Shown here piece after piece: positions 50,910 through 62,500 of a DNA stretch of 64,000 nucleotides. Both the position numbers and the translations under genes were made by a program. Below the pieces are notes generated by a model. It was not told where the DNA came from. It was given only the letters and a program-made list of their open reading frames with translations, and did no database searches. The DNA is from Helopsaltes ochotensis (lineage: Eukaryota; Chordata; Aves; Passeriformes; Locustellidae): positions 298,565-362,564 of the forward strand of contig VXBM01000561.1 of the NCBI GenBank assembly GCA_013400155.1, in the 5' to 3' direction. How positions within the stretch are numbered: the first letter of the stretch is position 1; every line of letters begins with the position of its first letter.

Positions 50910-52675
50910 TTTTGCAAAGGTCTTTTGTATCTCTTTTAAAGAGGGAGAGAATTATTTCTAAATGTTTTCTAAAAACCAATAGTCTTAAAACTAAAGTATT
51001 CTTCATATTATTCCTAAGTGTTTAGGCATAATCTGGGGAGAAGGAAACGCATTCCACTAAATAAGAGACAGTTATTTTCTTTTATAATATAAAAATGACA
51101 GTAACTATCTGTGTAACAAGTTGAGAAGGAAGAAAAGTGAAAAGAGTATTGAACAAATGAGTAGGTCACTAGTCCCTTAGCTCAAATCCTGTTGCTGGAT
51201 AAAATATGTCCTTTTCTGGGATCTGGTTCACATAATTGCTTTCCCACATATGTGTTTTTCACACAATCCCTATTATGGAACTAGAGTAATTAATATCTCC
51301 AGTCATAGGATAGTGGTGGTTGAGTATTTCATCAAACCTAGTAGTCTATGCTCCCTTGAGCAGAAAAAGACAAGACTTCCCAACCCTGGTAAACAGGATG
51401 AACATTTCTCAAAGAAGTCTGCCTTCCTCCACAAAGGAAGGGACCCAGATCACTAGGGGTGGATGGATCCCACCTGAAACCTTTAGTGTTTATTTAATCT
51501 GTGAAGCCCAGGAGGAAAAGGAGACATAATGGCAACTTCTCACTAAAGGAGCACAAATGTTCAGCATCCACACAGGCTTCTGCTCAGGCTAAGGAACAAA
51601 AACATAACATGCAAATAGAAACCTGTTTTCCAAAAGCACAGACACCTCCTCACACGAGTGTAAAGATGTCTTTGCTCTTAAGCAATATTTCCAAAAAGGT
51701 TAGAAGGTGGCTGTATTTGAGAAACACTGAAAAAAGGCTAAAATCAGCTGCTTTGCCAGTATTTCATGATATTGTTAAATGGAATGCAACACATCATTGA
51801 GATTAGATGTAAGGAAGTTTACTCATGCTTCTTTCTAGAAGCACAGAAATATTAAACAGTGTAAATATTTGCATAATTTTATGCCATAAGGTATAAAGGT
51901 CTTCTGTGGTCTTCTGTAATTTTGTGATCAATATAACTGATATTCTATGCAGCCAGCTTTTTTCTAAAAGATCCTTACCATACACGGCCAGCAAGCTGAT
52001 TTAAACCCCTTATCCTTAGCAAAATTCTTTGCTTGGCATATGTGCTGAGAAACATTCAGGTGGCTCCTCATCTTGCTTGTTCTGGTTAGTCTCATAACCT
52101 TTTAGTGGTTACTATAAAATTATAGCCTGTTTTGGGAGTTGCATTTTGATGAGTTATTATGGAGTTGTCTTATTTTGAAGCTACAAGTATGCCTGGTAAG
52201 CAATCTATGATTCATCAGTAGAATGGAAGGTCTATGTCCATATTTTTAAAATCAAAGCTTACAAGATTATTAAAAGTGAGTCCTAAAATGCATGCATTCT
52301 TTATCAAAGTGTGCTCTGTGTTAGGTGTGTGGTAAAAGTGAGAACCCATACCACCCTTGGTTCTGAGAACTGATTCCCAGTGCTGCTGTGCTCTGATTGA
52401 AATGGAAATGAGAGTGTGAATGTTGAACTTGGTTAGAATTTCACAGTCCATGTCAGTGGAGGCAGGATTTTGTTGTGAATATATTTCTAAATATTTCTAC
52501 TTCTTTAACACTCCTAAAACAAAGTAAATAATTCAAATTAAAAAATTTTATCTCAAGTCAAGGTGTGAACTGCCAAACACATAGACATAGACGAAGTTCA
52601 TATCAAAAGGGTTTTTAAATCAACATTTCCTTGTCAGGTAAAAATGCAATCAAAAAAGTCTTGTTGATAATTAGT
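50910..52675. other. Convergent spacer between FGB and FGA, no gene seen
   Basis: AT-rich 1.8 kb between the two 3' ends. No exon recognised. In human a liver enhancer has been described between FGB and FGA; I cannot identify its counterpart by eye. Confidence 0.6.
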
Positions 52676-52680
52676 CATTG

Positions 52681-52686
52681 TTTATT
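52681..52686 (-). terminator. FGA: FGA polyadenylation signal (AATAAA on the minus strand)
   Basis: TTTATT on the plus strand, about 115 bases beyond the alpha-E stop codon. It is the first canonical signal for the long transcript. Confidence 0.65.
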
Positions 52687-52801
52687 TTTTAATCTCCAAA
52701 TGTGCTCAGTTGCCTTCAAATTCACAGGGTAAAGATACATCATACATACACATATAAAAAATCTTTTCAACTTGTAGTCATAACATTCATTAAAGGCCTT
52801 T

Positions 52802-53511
52802 CTACAGGGTTTCTATGGGCCTGATTTTCATTCTAACAATTTTTAGGGAATAGTCAGAGGCTTTAAATGGCAGCCAGACTACACCGTTTTCGATCTCGTA
52901 GGGGACATTGTACCTGGGGTCGTAGTGGCCCCCCAGGTAGTAAATGCCATTGAGGTTGGCGGCCTGGCAGCTGTTGTACCACCAGCCCCCCCCATACATC
53001 TCGGCACAGTTCTCCTCCCAATGGTCCTGGTCCCGGTCGAAGGTGCTGAACTTCATCTGGGCATGGGACGTGTACTCGGTGCCCTCTTCCAGCCAGCCAG
53101 CGATCAGGGCATCCCCGGCAGTGCCCTCATAGGAAGACACGGCAAGGGTGTACCCTTCAGCTTCAGACCCTACCTGTACAAGATACTCTGCAAAGACAGC
53201 ATTTCCATCCCAGTCCTCTAACTCTACCCGAAGGAGAGTTTCATTCTGAGTCAGCAAGTGTAGGTTTTCATTGCCCAGCCAAAACTCTCCTTTCCCCCTG
53301 CCATCCACGCCGCCGAAACCTTTCTTGTAGTCTTGCCAGGTCCGGTTAAAATTCACTGATCCATCCATTCTCTGTTGGATCAATAGCCATCCTCCCAAAG
53401 TGGTCTCTTGGTCGCAATAAACTGACAAAACCTTATTGGATCCCGCTGGCTTGATTTTGAAAATGCCACTTTTGGCACCAGAAGTGTGTTTCTGGCGGAT
53501 ATCATCACAGT
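52802..53511 (-). CDS. FGA: FGA coding exon 6 (alpha-E globular domain)
   Basis: Codes for CDDIRQKHTSGAKSGIFKIK through GGGWWYNSCQAANLNGIYY to KIRPIETL, then TAG at 52,802-52,804. It is one exon for the whole fibrinogen C-terminal domain. Poly-T acceptor ending TTTTAG. Calcium-loop-like FDRDQDHWEENC is present. Confidence 0.96.
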
Positions 53512-56500
53512 CTAAAAAAAAAAGTTTATCTGGTTTGACAGAAGTTATCAGCAAAATTTAATAAAAGGTTCAGAGGAATCCAAAGACCAATAGCTCAGAG
53601 GAAAATTGTTAGTCATGTCTTGGACTATGCTAGGTATAGTGACAGGCAACATTAAAAAGAATTCAGGAAAGAAAACTTTACATATTTCTTAAAACGTAAA
53701 TTGTCTATGTAACACCCGAGTATTAATGACATTTTTCCCTTTTGTTTATGAGGTGGTAACAAACAGTGCTTGCATTTAATGATCACACTGTTGTACTACA
53801 GTATCTAAAATCAATGTGTCAGGTTGGTCATGGATGGAGTTCAGCTCCATTACCTCAATAACTACCTTTCCCAGTGCTGGGTGTCCTTCGCTTCCCTCCT
53901 GATGGTCTGGGGCTGCGTGCCTGAAAGTCTGGGGTATCCTCTGCACTCTGATCATGTTCCAACCCACCTAGCCGCTCATTTATGTCACGGATCTTTACTG
54001 ATTTGGTTTCAAAGGCAGAGCCTCCCTTGTTCTTGAAACTAGAAGAGCTGGTTGCTACAGTCTTGGAGTGACTTGCACTGCCAGATGGGAATCCAGATGG
54101 CTGAAGTCTTCCAAAGTCATCTTCCTCCTCCTCTCCTAAGTCTCCAAATTTGTCTTTTCCCTCATTAGGCCCTGAATGACTGGATACTCCTGTACCTATG
54201 TGACTACTGCCTGTGCTAGTTGTGTGTCTGCTAGTTGTGAAGCTGCTAGATCCACTAACGTGCTTAGTAGAAGTGGATGGAGAGTCAGGGGTAAAAAATG
54301 ACTCTAGCGCAGGGACTAGAGTCTCTAGCTTGTGCAAGCCATCTGCACCACTAAAACGGTACGTGTTCCCTTCCCCTTCAACATTTCCAGATAAATAGGA
54401 GCAGTCTGAGCCATCAGAAGAAACAGTTTTCTCAACTATTTCTTCTCTAGGGCCATCAGGCCCAGAGACAATATTTTTGGTGGTAGTTTTAGTGCATCTA
54501 CGAACTGTGGAGGAGGTTTTGTCTCCCAGACCAAGGATTTCTCTCCCGTGAGTAGGAATAACTAATTTGCTGGTGTGTGAAGGTTCATCCCCCCTTGATT
54601 CTGCCATGTGATATGAGCTGTCGCCTCGGGAGGGTTTCACATCGGTTTGTGGTCTTTCTAACACCACTTCCATCTGCTTGATGTTATTAATTACGTTCAG
54701 AGCTTGCATTTCTGGCAGAGGCTTATGCTTAAAATGATCAGGAACATTAGAGTCCTTAAGTGGCCTCATTTTCAGCGTGCTCAAGGTGTTTGTTTGAAGC
54801 TCTGGGTGCAAGTTGATGGAGTTGGCTTGGGCAAGCTGCTTCTGGATGTTGTCGTAGCTTTCTTTGTCCACCTTGTAATCAAAACTTCTAGCACACGTTC
54901 CTTTGCAAGCTCGTATCTTAATATCAATGTCCACCTACATAACCAGAGAGAAGTCATTTGGTTAGGGAGCTTTCCCAACTTTCTCAAGCAAGGATATATT
55001 CTAATGAACAGGGGAAAGATGAGAGGAGGAACTACTGCCTTAGTACCTCCCACCTACAGCTGAGCTTTTCCAAAGTTTGGGTTTGATGTCATCATAGGTT
55101 TATTGCCATTGTAAATACAACATGGGCAATAGAACCATGCACATGAGTTGCGTGGAAAAGAACATTGTAGAAGGTTCCCAACCTCTGCCCCCTTTATTTT
55201 TGGGGTTTAGAGGTGTCTTTCTGGTTTTAGAAGGAGTGCAGCAGAGTTGGACATGGTCCACGGTGACTGGGGCAGAAATGGGCCCTCCAAAGAGAGGGAA
55301 AGATTCCGTCATGGCCCTGCTGGGAGGCCTGACATCTTGGGGTTACCATTACTTTCTCAAATGATCCAAACAATGGATTTCTGTTCTAGGAATCAAAATG
55401 AGCCTTTGAGCAAAACCACTGTTTGTACCAGGACTTTTCCTTGCATTATCATCAGGAGAACTGGCTGCAACCTGGGAACAGGTTCTAATGTCAACCCTAG
55501 CTGTGGGCAGCAGTGGCAGCACTGGGGGTGGACAGAGCATGTCCCCTTTCTAACAACTCAGCAACTCCTTACAGGAGGAGAAACACCTCATAAAGAAGCA
55601 ATTATCAGTAGATGGAGAATCTTTGTGGCCTGAGAGAGAAGCAGCAGATGGAACTAGGAACTCACGGAACTCATGCTGGTTCCTAGAGAGCAGAAGTAGA
55701 AAACCAGGACGGATAGAAAGCAACTCATTTGGGGATTTGTCACAGCAAGTCAAATCCTGTGAGAGTTTTACCATGTTTTCTCCCAGATGGAGCACTGCTC
55801 ACCATAATGGACAGATCCCGTTTCTGTAGCTACATGCTGGAAAGAATGGGGAGTGCATAGCAGACACCTACCTCTAAACGCTTCATCTCCACCACTTGGT
55901 CTTGGATGCTGCTCTGCAGAGCTTTAATTCTGTTCACTTGAGTGACAACTTTCTGCTTTAGTGTCACAATCCTCCTTCTCAGTTCTCCTGACAGGCGACC
56001 ATAATTCTCATCAAGCTCTGAAACAAAAATGCCTCACAGTCAGCTGTGCCCATGTGCTTTTCTTTCCTAAATATGTATCATGTTTTAAAATACACAATTA
56101 GACACATAATTGAGAACATGTTTCTCATAGTACTGAGCAGATTAAAATTAAATTAATTTTTGCTAACCAGTTAAGAGTCTATTATTATGATTGCTTTGTT
56201 TCTTGATAATATCTAGTACAGCCTGTACTTCCACTACATATGGCTTATTCACAAAAACGTAGTAATTCAGTAATGGATAATAAAACTGGGTGCAAGATAC
56301 TCACGCTGAGCACTTTCCAGGTTTGGTTTTAGTCTATTTACGGTTTCCACAATTATCTGATTGGACATCTTATATTTATTTTGACTATCTGAGAGCAGCT
56401 TCTTGATTTTGTCTATTCTGTGACTATACTCCTTGTCCTTTTCATCGATCAGTCCTTGCATTCTGCATCCTGATGGACATTTGGTACCCTAGAATTGAAA

Positions 56501-59280
56501 GAGGGAAATAATTGTGCTAAAATCTTCAAGAGTAAACATCTTGTATAATGGAATCAATGAAGCACATCCTCAGACACCTGCCATTACTGTGGGGTGAGGA
56601 ACAAGTAAACCTTTACTCTCCCCTCTCCTCTGTTCCTTATGGGTGAGATTTTTTTGTATATATATATATTTCCTAAAGGTCTGCTGTAAGAAGTCTGTCA
56701 TCCAGTTTGAGGAAGGATGTTAGAGGCCAGAATTTTTCAGCAAAGTTTTCCTCAGAAAAGCTTAACATTCTGACAGACTTAAGCTCTTTGCCAAGAAGTC
56801 ATCAAATAAATGTAGCATAGGAAAGGACCGAGATCCAAGAGGCAAGAGAGAAATTAATAGTTTATATACAAGACATCTAGTCAATTATTATGACACTTCT
56901 ACTGAGCATCTTGTAATCTGACTTCCTAAAAATTAGTGAGTGCATATGATTTCTATCTACTTCTTTTCTCACAACTCTCTTTCTGGTGCCTTTCTTTTAT
57001 GACCTCCCAAGGTGGCAATACCAAAATTCTGAAAAGAATTAGTTTTTATGTTTTTCTAGGGTTAGCCTTTGTTTATTTAATCCTTCTTTATCAGACTTAC
57101 TTTCTCTTCTCATTCTGCACCACTGCAAACTTCTCCCTGTTTCTTTTGTCTTCATTTTTTTCCTTTCTTCCTTTGTTTCCCACAGGAGATCTGTGCAGGC
57201 TGCCCTGACCTGAAGCGTTACCCTGGCCCTAATGCTGAACCCTGTGCTGGCCTGTGGCACCTGATGCAGTGATCCAGCTGCTGATCCAGCTGAGGCCCAC
57301 GGGTGCCCTAGGGACGAGTGCCACTTCCACCCCAGTGTCAGTCGCTCACCCAGTCGTCATCCGCGCAGATGGGCCAGCTCTTCTCAGACTGGCAGCTGGA
57401 GGGGGACTTGTGCTCCACAATCCTGGGACCACGCACTCCTGCACCCACCTGTTCAAAGGTACTCCCTCCATCTTGTGCCTGCCAGGAGGAAAAAGTAAAA
57501 CCAAGGTTAAGTGAACAGCTGTTGAGGGAGCAGAGACACAATGCTGATGTCCTCAAACACTCAGCTGGGGGGTGGCAATCACAGCCATCCGCTAAGCATC
57601 ACACCCAACGGTGCAAGGATTTTAGTCCAACCTTTCATCTAAGATATGGTTTTGTTTCTTCTGTCAGAATAAAGCTTCACATCTCTTAGAATCAGTGCTT
57701 TTATGTAGAGCTAGTGATGCTCAGGACATATTATGATACTATGGTTGCACAGAAATATTTTGTCCTGTATGTAAATATAAAATTAAGTTGAAATTAAACT
57801 GAAACAGGAAAAGTAAAAGTAAATACTTTAAAAATACTATTCCCATTAGCTGCAGTACTCTAAAATTGTTATTGTCACTTCACCACCTTCAGTCTACACA
57901 AAAATAACTTACAGATATATGAGTTTTTCCATTAGTGTTTGTGATTTTAATCACAGTTGCTAACTGGAATCTGGTAGCATGCTTTCGCCTGACAAAAAGA
58001 ACAAGAAAGCTACTAACACAATTTAAAAAAACAATTTCAATGATGGATGGATTTCACTCTGCTAATGGAAAGAAGACAGATACGCTGAGGTTTTCTTCAA
58101 ACCTGAGAAGAAAAGGTGATATATGCATGCTAATTCTAGACCAAAAAACAATAAAGATTCCCACGGTTTTATAATTTAGTAAAAAACCTTTTGTTTTTAA
58201 TTAAAGAAAGCCATGCTTTAGGGCTTAAGATGTAATTAGGTCTGACTGGAATTCTCTGTGCACCTTTTCTGCCTTTCAAACATCATAATTAATGCTTGAA
58301 AATATTAATGACTACTTCTTATAATGATTGATGATTAATTCTGAAGCTGAGAAAGTGATTCTAATTCTAGCCTCCAGGGTCAGAACCACTCTGAGGAACT
58401 GGAATGTCTTCATTAAAATCAGCAGATTCAGAAGTTTGATTAATTAATGATTTCATCTGGCCCAAGTGCCTCCTAAAAGTAGCACATATATCCAAAAATG
58501 CCCTTTAGGCATTGACAGCTCCAATGTGACTGCTTCTGTTTTGTCCCAATTGCTTCCTATAATTCCTGTCATTTGTTAAAACAGGCACTTTCTTTAAAAA
58601 AATAAGAAACAGTCACAAAGGCAAATGTAAAGAGTATAACATAAGAGTACGGACTGAGTCCTCAATGGGAAGAAAAAAAAAAGTCTTATTAGCACAGCTG
58701 AAAACCAAGTTTATCTCCTTCCTTATTAAAAATTTGATTCTTACTTAGCTCTGGTTTAAGCTAATGTTGCTGCTACAGGAATCCTTGTTTTTAAATATGT
58801 CTTTCATAATAAAGGTATTGTGTGTCATTTGTAGGTAGAAAATCCTGCTGAAATACTGTCCAAATGAAAGCACAATTCATCCCAATAAACATGAAAATTC
58901 CTGAATGGCTGGAGCCACTAGCATCCAGCCAGTTACGTTTAAGACTTAGAGCATCACCTATAAATGTTTGAATTCATGTTAATGGGTTTGCTTTGCTGCT
59001 CCAGAAGTCAGGCAGGTTCAGCAAAGCCGAGTTAAACAAAAGTATAGAGAGCTGGATATTCCAAAAGTACTGATGAAACTTCATCAGTGAAGTGGTTACA
59101 CTAAGCTGCTGCATATGTGTGTGCATTGAATTTTACAAGCTACCTGTACCTTATCTCATGAATGAACATTAAATAAATGCTTATTATTCAAAACAGAATA
59201 CAAAAAGAATCAAGTAAGCAAATTCATACCCAGGCTATGCTGAGGCACAGGAACACACAGAGGATCCTCACAGGTATCAT
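52802..59280 (-). CDS. FGA: FGA, fibrinogen alpha chain (extended alpha-E form), complete, 6 coding exons
   Basis: Alpha subunit of fibrinogen; thrombin releases fibrinopeptide A to expose the GPR knob. Exons: 59230-59280, 57350-57478, 56305-56488, 55872-56017, 53866-54934, 52802-53511; 2,289 nt, 762 aa, phases consistent. The signal peptide ends near Ala18. The thrombin site GAGVR/GPRIVE is at Arg33-Gly34, with Phe25 at P9 as in human. CPSGCRM opens the coiled coil and CKGTC closes it. The alpha-C region (exon 5) is Ser/Thr/Gly-rich, holds RGD at 273-275 and 284-286, the Cys317/Cys348 pair and an acidic EEEEDD run, and lacks the human 13-residue tandem repeats. The fibrinogen C-terminal domain is 527-762, with sequons NRT (Asn582) and NET (Asn616). 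Reading past the exon 5 donor gives a 529-aa alpha chain. Confidence 0.98.
53855..53865 (-). CDS. FGA: FGA alternative ending: read-through of the exon 5 donor gives the short alpha chain
   Basis: If the last intron is not removed, the frame continues AAA-GGT-AGT-TAT-TGA, adding Gly-Ser-Tyr and a stop at 53,855-53,857. This gives a 529-aa alpha chain without the globular domain, the same logic as the common human alpha chain. A separate poly-A signal for this form was not securely identified. Confidence 0.75.
53866..54934 (-). CDS. FGA: FGA coding exon 5 (end of coiled coil and alpha-C region)
   Basis: Starts VDIDIKIRACKGTCARSF (distal disulfide ring), then the alpha-C connector with two RGD motifs and the disulfide-loop segment RRCTKTTTKNIVSGPDG to DGSDC. 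It ends TGK plus the first base of the next codon at donor GTAGTT. Acceptor ATGTAG. Confidence 0.95.
55872..56017 (-). CDS. FGA: FGA coding exon 4
   Basis: Coiled-coil segment LDENYGRLSGELRRRIVTLK through QDQVVEMKRLE. Acceptor TTTCAG, donor GTAGGT. Confidence 0.93.
56305..56488 (-). CDS. FGA: FGA coding exon 3
   Basis: Codes for GTKCPSGCRMQGLIDEKDKE (proximal disulfide ring) and the coiled coil to RLKPNLESAQ. The RGDF found in this region of human FGA is absent. Acceptor TTCTAG, donor GTGAGT. Confidence 0.95.
56658..56670. repeat. Short (TA)n microsatellite in FGA intron 2
   Basis: About six TA units after a T run. No further meaning seen. Confidence 0.7.
57350..57478 (-). CDS. FGA: FGA coding exon 2 (fibrinopeptide A and knob A)
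   Basis: Codes for AQDGGSTFEQVGAGVR, then GPRIVEHKSPSSCQSEKSWP and ICADDDW. The Arg-Gly thrombin bond and the GPR knob are intact, with two inter-chain Cys residues. Acceptor TGGCAG, donor GTGAGC. Confidence 0.96.
59230..59280 (-). CDS. FGA: FGA coding exon 1 (signal peptide)
   Basis: MIPVRILCVFLCLSIAW, 17 residues with a hydrophobic core, donor GTATGA. It ends in phase 0 after AW, as in human FGA, which supports the chosen ATG. Confidence 0.93.
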
Positions 59281-59337
59281 CTTCAGGAGAAGAGCAAGAA
59301 CTCTGAAAGGATGCTCTTTGCCACTCTTTTGGTGCAA

Positions 59338-59522
59338 TTTAAACCTGAATGTGAAGCTGAGATTAATCATTATGCTCCCTTCTGTTTGTAGAAAAAACAC
59401 GCCAAATGCCCCGCTCCCCCTTCAGTGATTACTTAAGGCCTCTTGCGCAAGTTTCTGGTGTTATTTGCTCCAGATCAGTTTGTTCAATGCCAACATGTGG
59501 GAAACACCAAGAATTCCAGGAA
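59338..59522 (-). promoter_or_regulatory. FGA: FGA promoter: TATA-like, HNF1, C/EBP and STAT motifs
   Basis: Going upstream from the ATG: TTTAAA at 59,338-59,343 is a TATA-like box. ATTAATCATTATG at 59,362-59,374 is HNF1-like. TTGCGCAA at 59,443-59,450 is a perfect C/EBP palindrome. TTCCAGGAA at 59,514-59,522 is a perfect STAT-type palindrome. The set fits hepatocyte and acute-phase (IL6) control known for fibrinogen genes; function here is inferred from motifs. Confidence 0.6.
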
Positions 59523-59529
59523 AAAATCC

Positions 59530-62500
59530 TGTCTAGAATTGTTTCTTGTAACAGGGCAGTCAATGAAGATGCATGTCAGCAATAGTGGGATACAGCAGTG
59601 CTTATCTGCTGGAAAACACACACTCAGTGTGATGGGCATTTTGCTGATGTTTAAAATAGGAAATCATTGCTTTGCCTGCATGTTGGTGTTGAACAAAATA
59701 TACGGAGGAATTCTCCATGGAGAATCTCTCACTCAAAGTCAAAAAAGCTCAGTTTTCAACTCCACAGTAGGTACAAAAGTCTAGTGAATAATCACAAGCT
59801 TGTGATCCTCATGCTCAGGAATGTAAAAATTTTAGGTGCAAGCTTTGTGGGTTCTGCTTGGACATAGAGTCATGGACTGTGCTTTATCACAGGATCACAT
59901 ATGATATTTCTTCCCCTGAGCCCCTTCTGCCTCGCACTGAGCATGGAAATGGTGCTCCACAGGCAAGAATCTGCCCAGAACTGTACACCCTTTCCACTGT
60001 AGGATGATGTCCTGCAGACTCTTAAAGCTTCAAGGATTTTCCTATGGTACATTACGTTCATTCCCTGGCCATGACTTTCCCCTTTTCACAGTTGTAGAAA
60101 CCAGGTGAGAAGGTTAAGTCAAAAATTAGCTATTAATATTTGGGATCTGAAGTCCTCAGAGCACACCCAATTTGAAAATGTCATTGCTGGCAGTTGCCTC
60201 TCTGTGCCAACACCACGGCTCAGGGGGAACAGCAGGCAGCTAGCTCTGAGACACATGGGTGTCTTGCCTCCAGTCCCACAGGAACTGGGTGATCAGGGCA
60301 GGAATAGCACCTAATTCTGCAGGGTATCAGCTCTAAGTAAGGGACCACAGTGCCCCACCCTGTCTTGCTAATTATGTCTCTTACAATCTGTGCAACAACT
60401 AAAGCATCCTTCATAATGCAGATGGGATATGTCAGTTTGGTTGCAACTCTTCCCAGTTTGTCGACGCTTGATTTTGTGATCATAAATAATACCTTAACAT
60501 TATATTTGTAATCTAATGGGCCTTAAAAATCAATAGTAGTAAGAGCACACAAAGCAGAAGAATTTCTGCCTTTTCAACCGTGGTGACAGAAGATGTGACA
60601 ATTTGCTAGGTGGTGTTCCAGGCACCAGTCACCAGAGTAACAGGGGACATGGCAAGTAGCATGTTCCAGACCTCTTCTGACCCTGAGGGATGGCACAGCT
60701 CTCTGGTGACACTCAAACACAGTAAACTTAACTCTAGTCCAAGTAAAACTTGGCCACGAAGGCTAGAGGGACTGGAAAAAATTTGATATCTGATTATAAA
60801 CATTAGGTGAGCTAAGAGGGGTTTCCTGCTTGCTGCAAAGGGAACTGCTGGGGGAAGCTGGGATGAAGGAGAAGCTTCTCAGGCTTTACGGTTAGGGGCT
60901 GAATCTGTGCCTGACCTTCAGCCTGTACCTCTGCTTTCATGTTGCAATCATTCAGTCACTACTGACAGTGTTTGTTTGAAAGGCTGGAGGCCAAGAGCTA
61001 GATAAACTTTGGATTTAACTTTAATTTAGGATCAAAGGACAGAAGTGCAGTTCACTACTTCATCTGCCCTGCTCTTTGTTGAATGCCAGAGTAACAGCTG
61101 GGGAGTCTGGGATTTAGATGTGGTCTGTGTGCCCTAGATGTGAGCTGCACCTTGTTTGCTGTCTGTCTGTGTCTCCTGCCCTACCACCAGTTTCAAAGTG
61201 GCGCCTTCTGCTCCTCTTACCTGCTCATTCATAATTCTTCCCTGGATGCTTTGTCTCAGACACCATTCTACTTTGGACTCAGCTCTCATCTCCACTTTCT
61301 CTTCATATGCTCCTCAAACTACCTAATCCTTTTGAAGTCATTACTAGTCAATCCCAGCATTTTGTCCCACATTTGCCCCATGCAATATCCCAGAACTGAG
61401 GAACCAGAAGTCCAGCAGCCCATCCACTTTATTTGATTCTTTCTTCCTGTATTTCTTTCGCATTAACTTTTTCTTTTCCTTGCCTTTGGAGTGAGATTCC
61501 TCTGTTTTGTGCTACAGTGGTCTTTGGAAGAATCACTGTAAGCTCAAGGTGTGAAAGAAAGGCCACCAAATCCTTTAATAAACTTTTGTAAAGTGAAAGG
61601 TACAGACTTTTCTAAATACAGGTAACTTTTACTATAGGCTACGGTTCTGAGAGTCATGTATGATAAAAATGATTTAGAAAAGAGAAATATACTCAGCTCT
61701 CAGTATAAAAAATAGGGGCAGTACATTCAATTGCAATGTACTTGCTTGTAAAAAATAATACTGAGGGAATTATTCTATTTTTAAGAGTTAGGGGAAACAG
61801 GAGGTTTTTTCTGGCCTCTTTTTGATAAATAAGGGATTGGATACCATAGGAAGGAGCTTCCAGAGGCACGGGTCTTGCCAGATTTCTTTCAGGGCCCAGA
61901 GAACACAACAGTGGGCTGGGGTCCTTAAGACTCACTGATAAAGGCTGGCACAGGACTTCATTGAAAGATCAGGCTTCTTGGATTCGCTGACTCTGACCCT
62001 TCTGACCATGGGAAAAAAAATGCTCTTCTCCAGAGATTAAAATGATTTGTGAAAACTTAAAGACATCCATCAGCAAACCAACTGGAAGAATAGGCCTATC
62101 TTAGTTATGGTGAGCAATCCATAAAACACCAGCTCATATCCATGAAATGTGTGTAGTTATAGCAGATTGTCACCAAATTGCAGCCAAAATCTAAACCAGG
62201 AGATGCAATAACAATTCTCACCTAGCAGAGTGTAAATACAGATATCAAAGTGACAGAGGTGAAAGAAATATTTTTTTTAAATCCATGTTGCAAATATATA
62301 AATGATATCTACTTAAAGTCATGTCATAGGTGGCATAAATTGAAAGCAGAAAGTGGAAGGAAGTCAACCAATGCTGCTCAAGTGGCTGCACAACCAGAAG
62401 GCCGGGTTTTCCAACCAAGCAAGACTTGCATCATTCTCTCCAGCCTCTCTACACATACTGCTTCAGCTCCATGGAGACACAGGAGAGGCCTTACAGCACA

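Noticed and set aside
52925..53221. 98-codon plus-strand frame opposite FGA exon 6
   Set aside because: Antisense shadow of the fibrinogen C-terminal domain exon.
54213..55063. Plus-strand frames opposite FGA exon 5 and intron 4
   Set aside because: Antisense to a confidently assigned FGA exon; no independent support.
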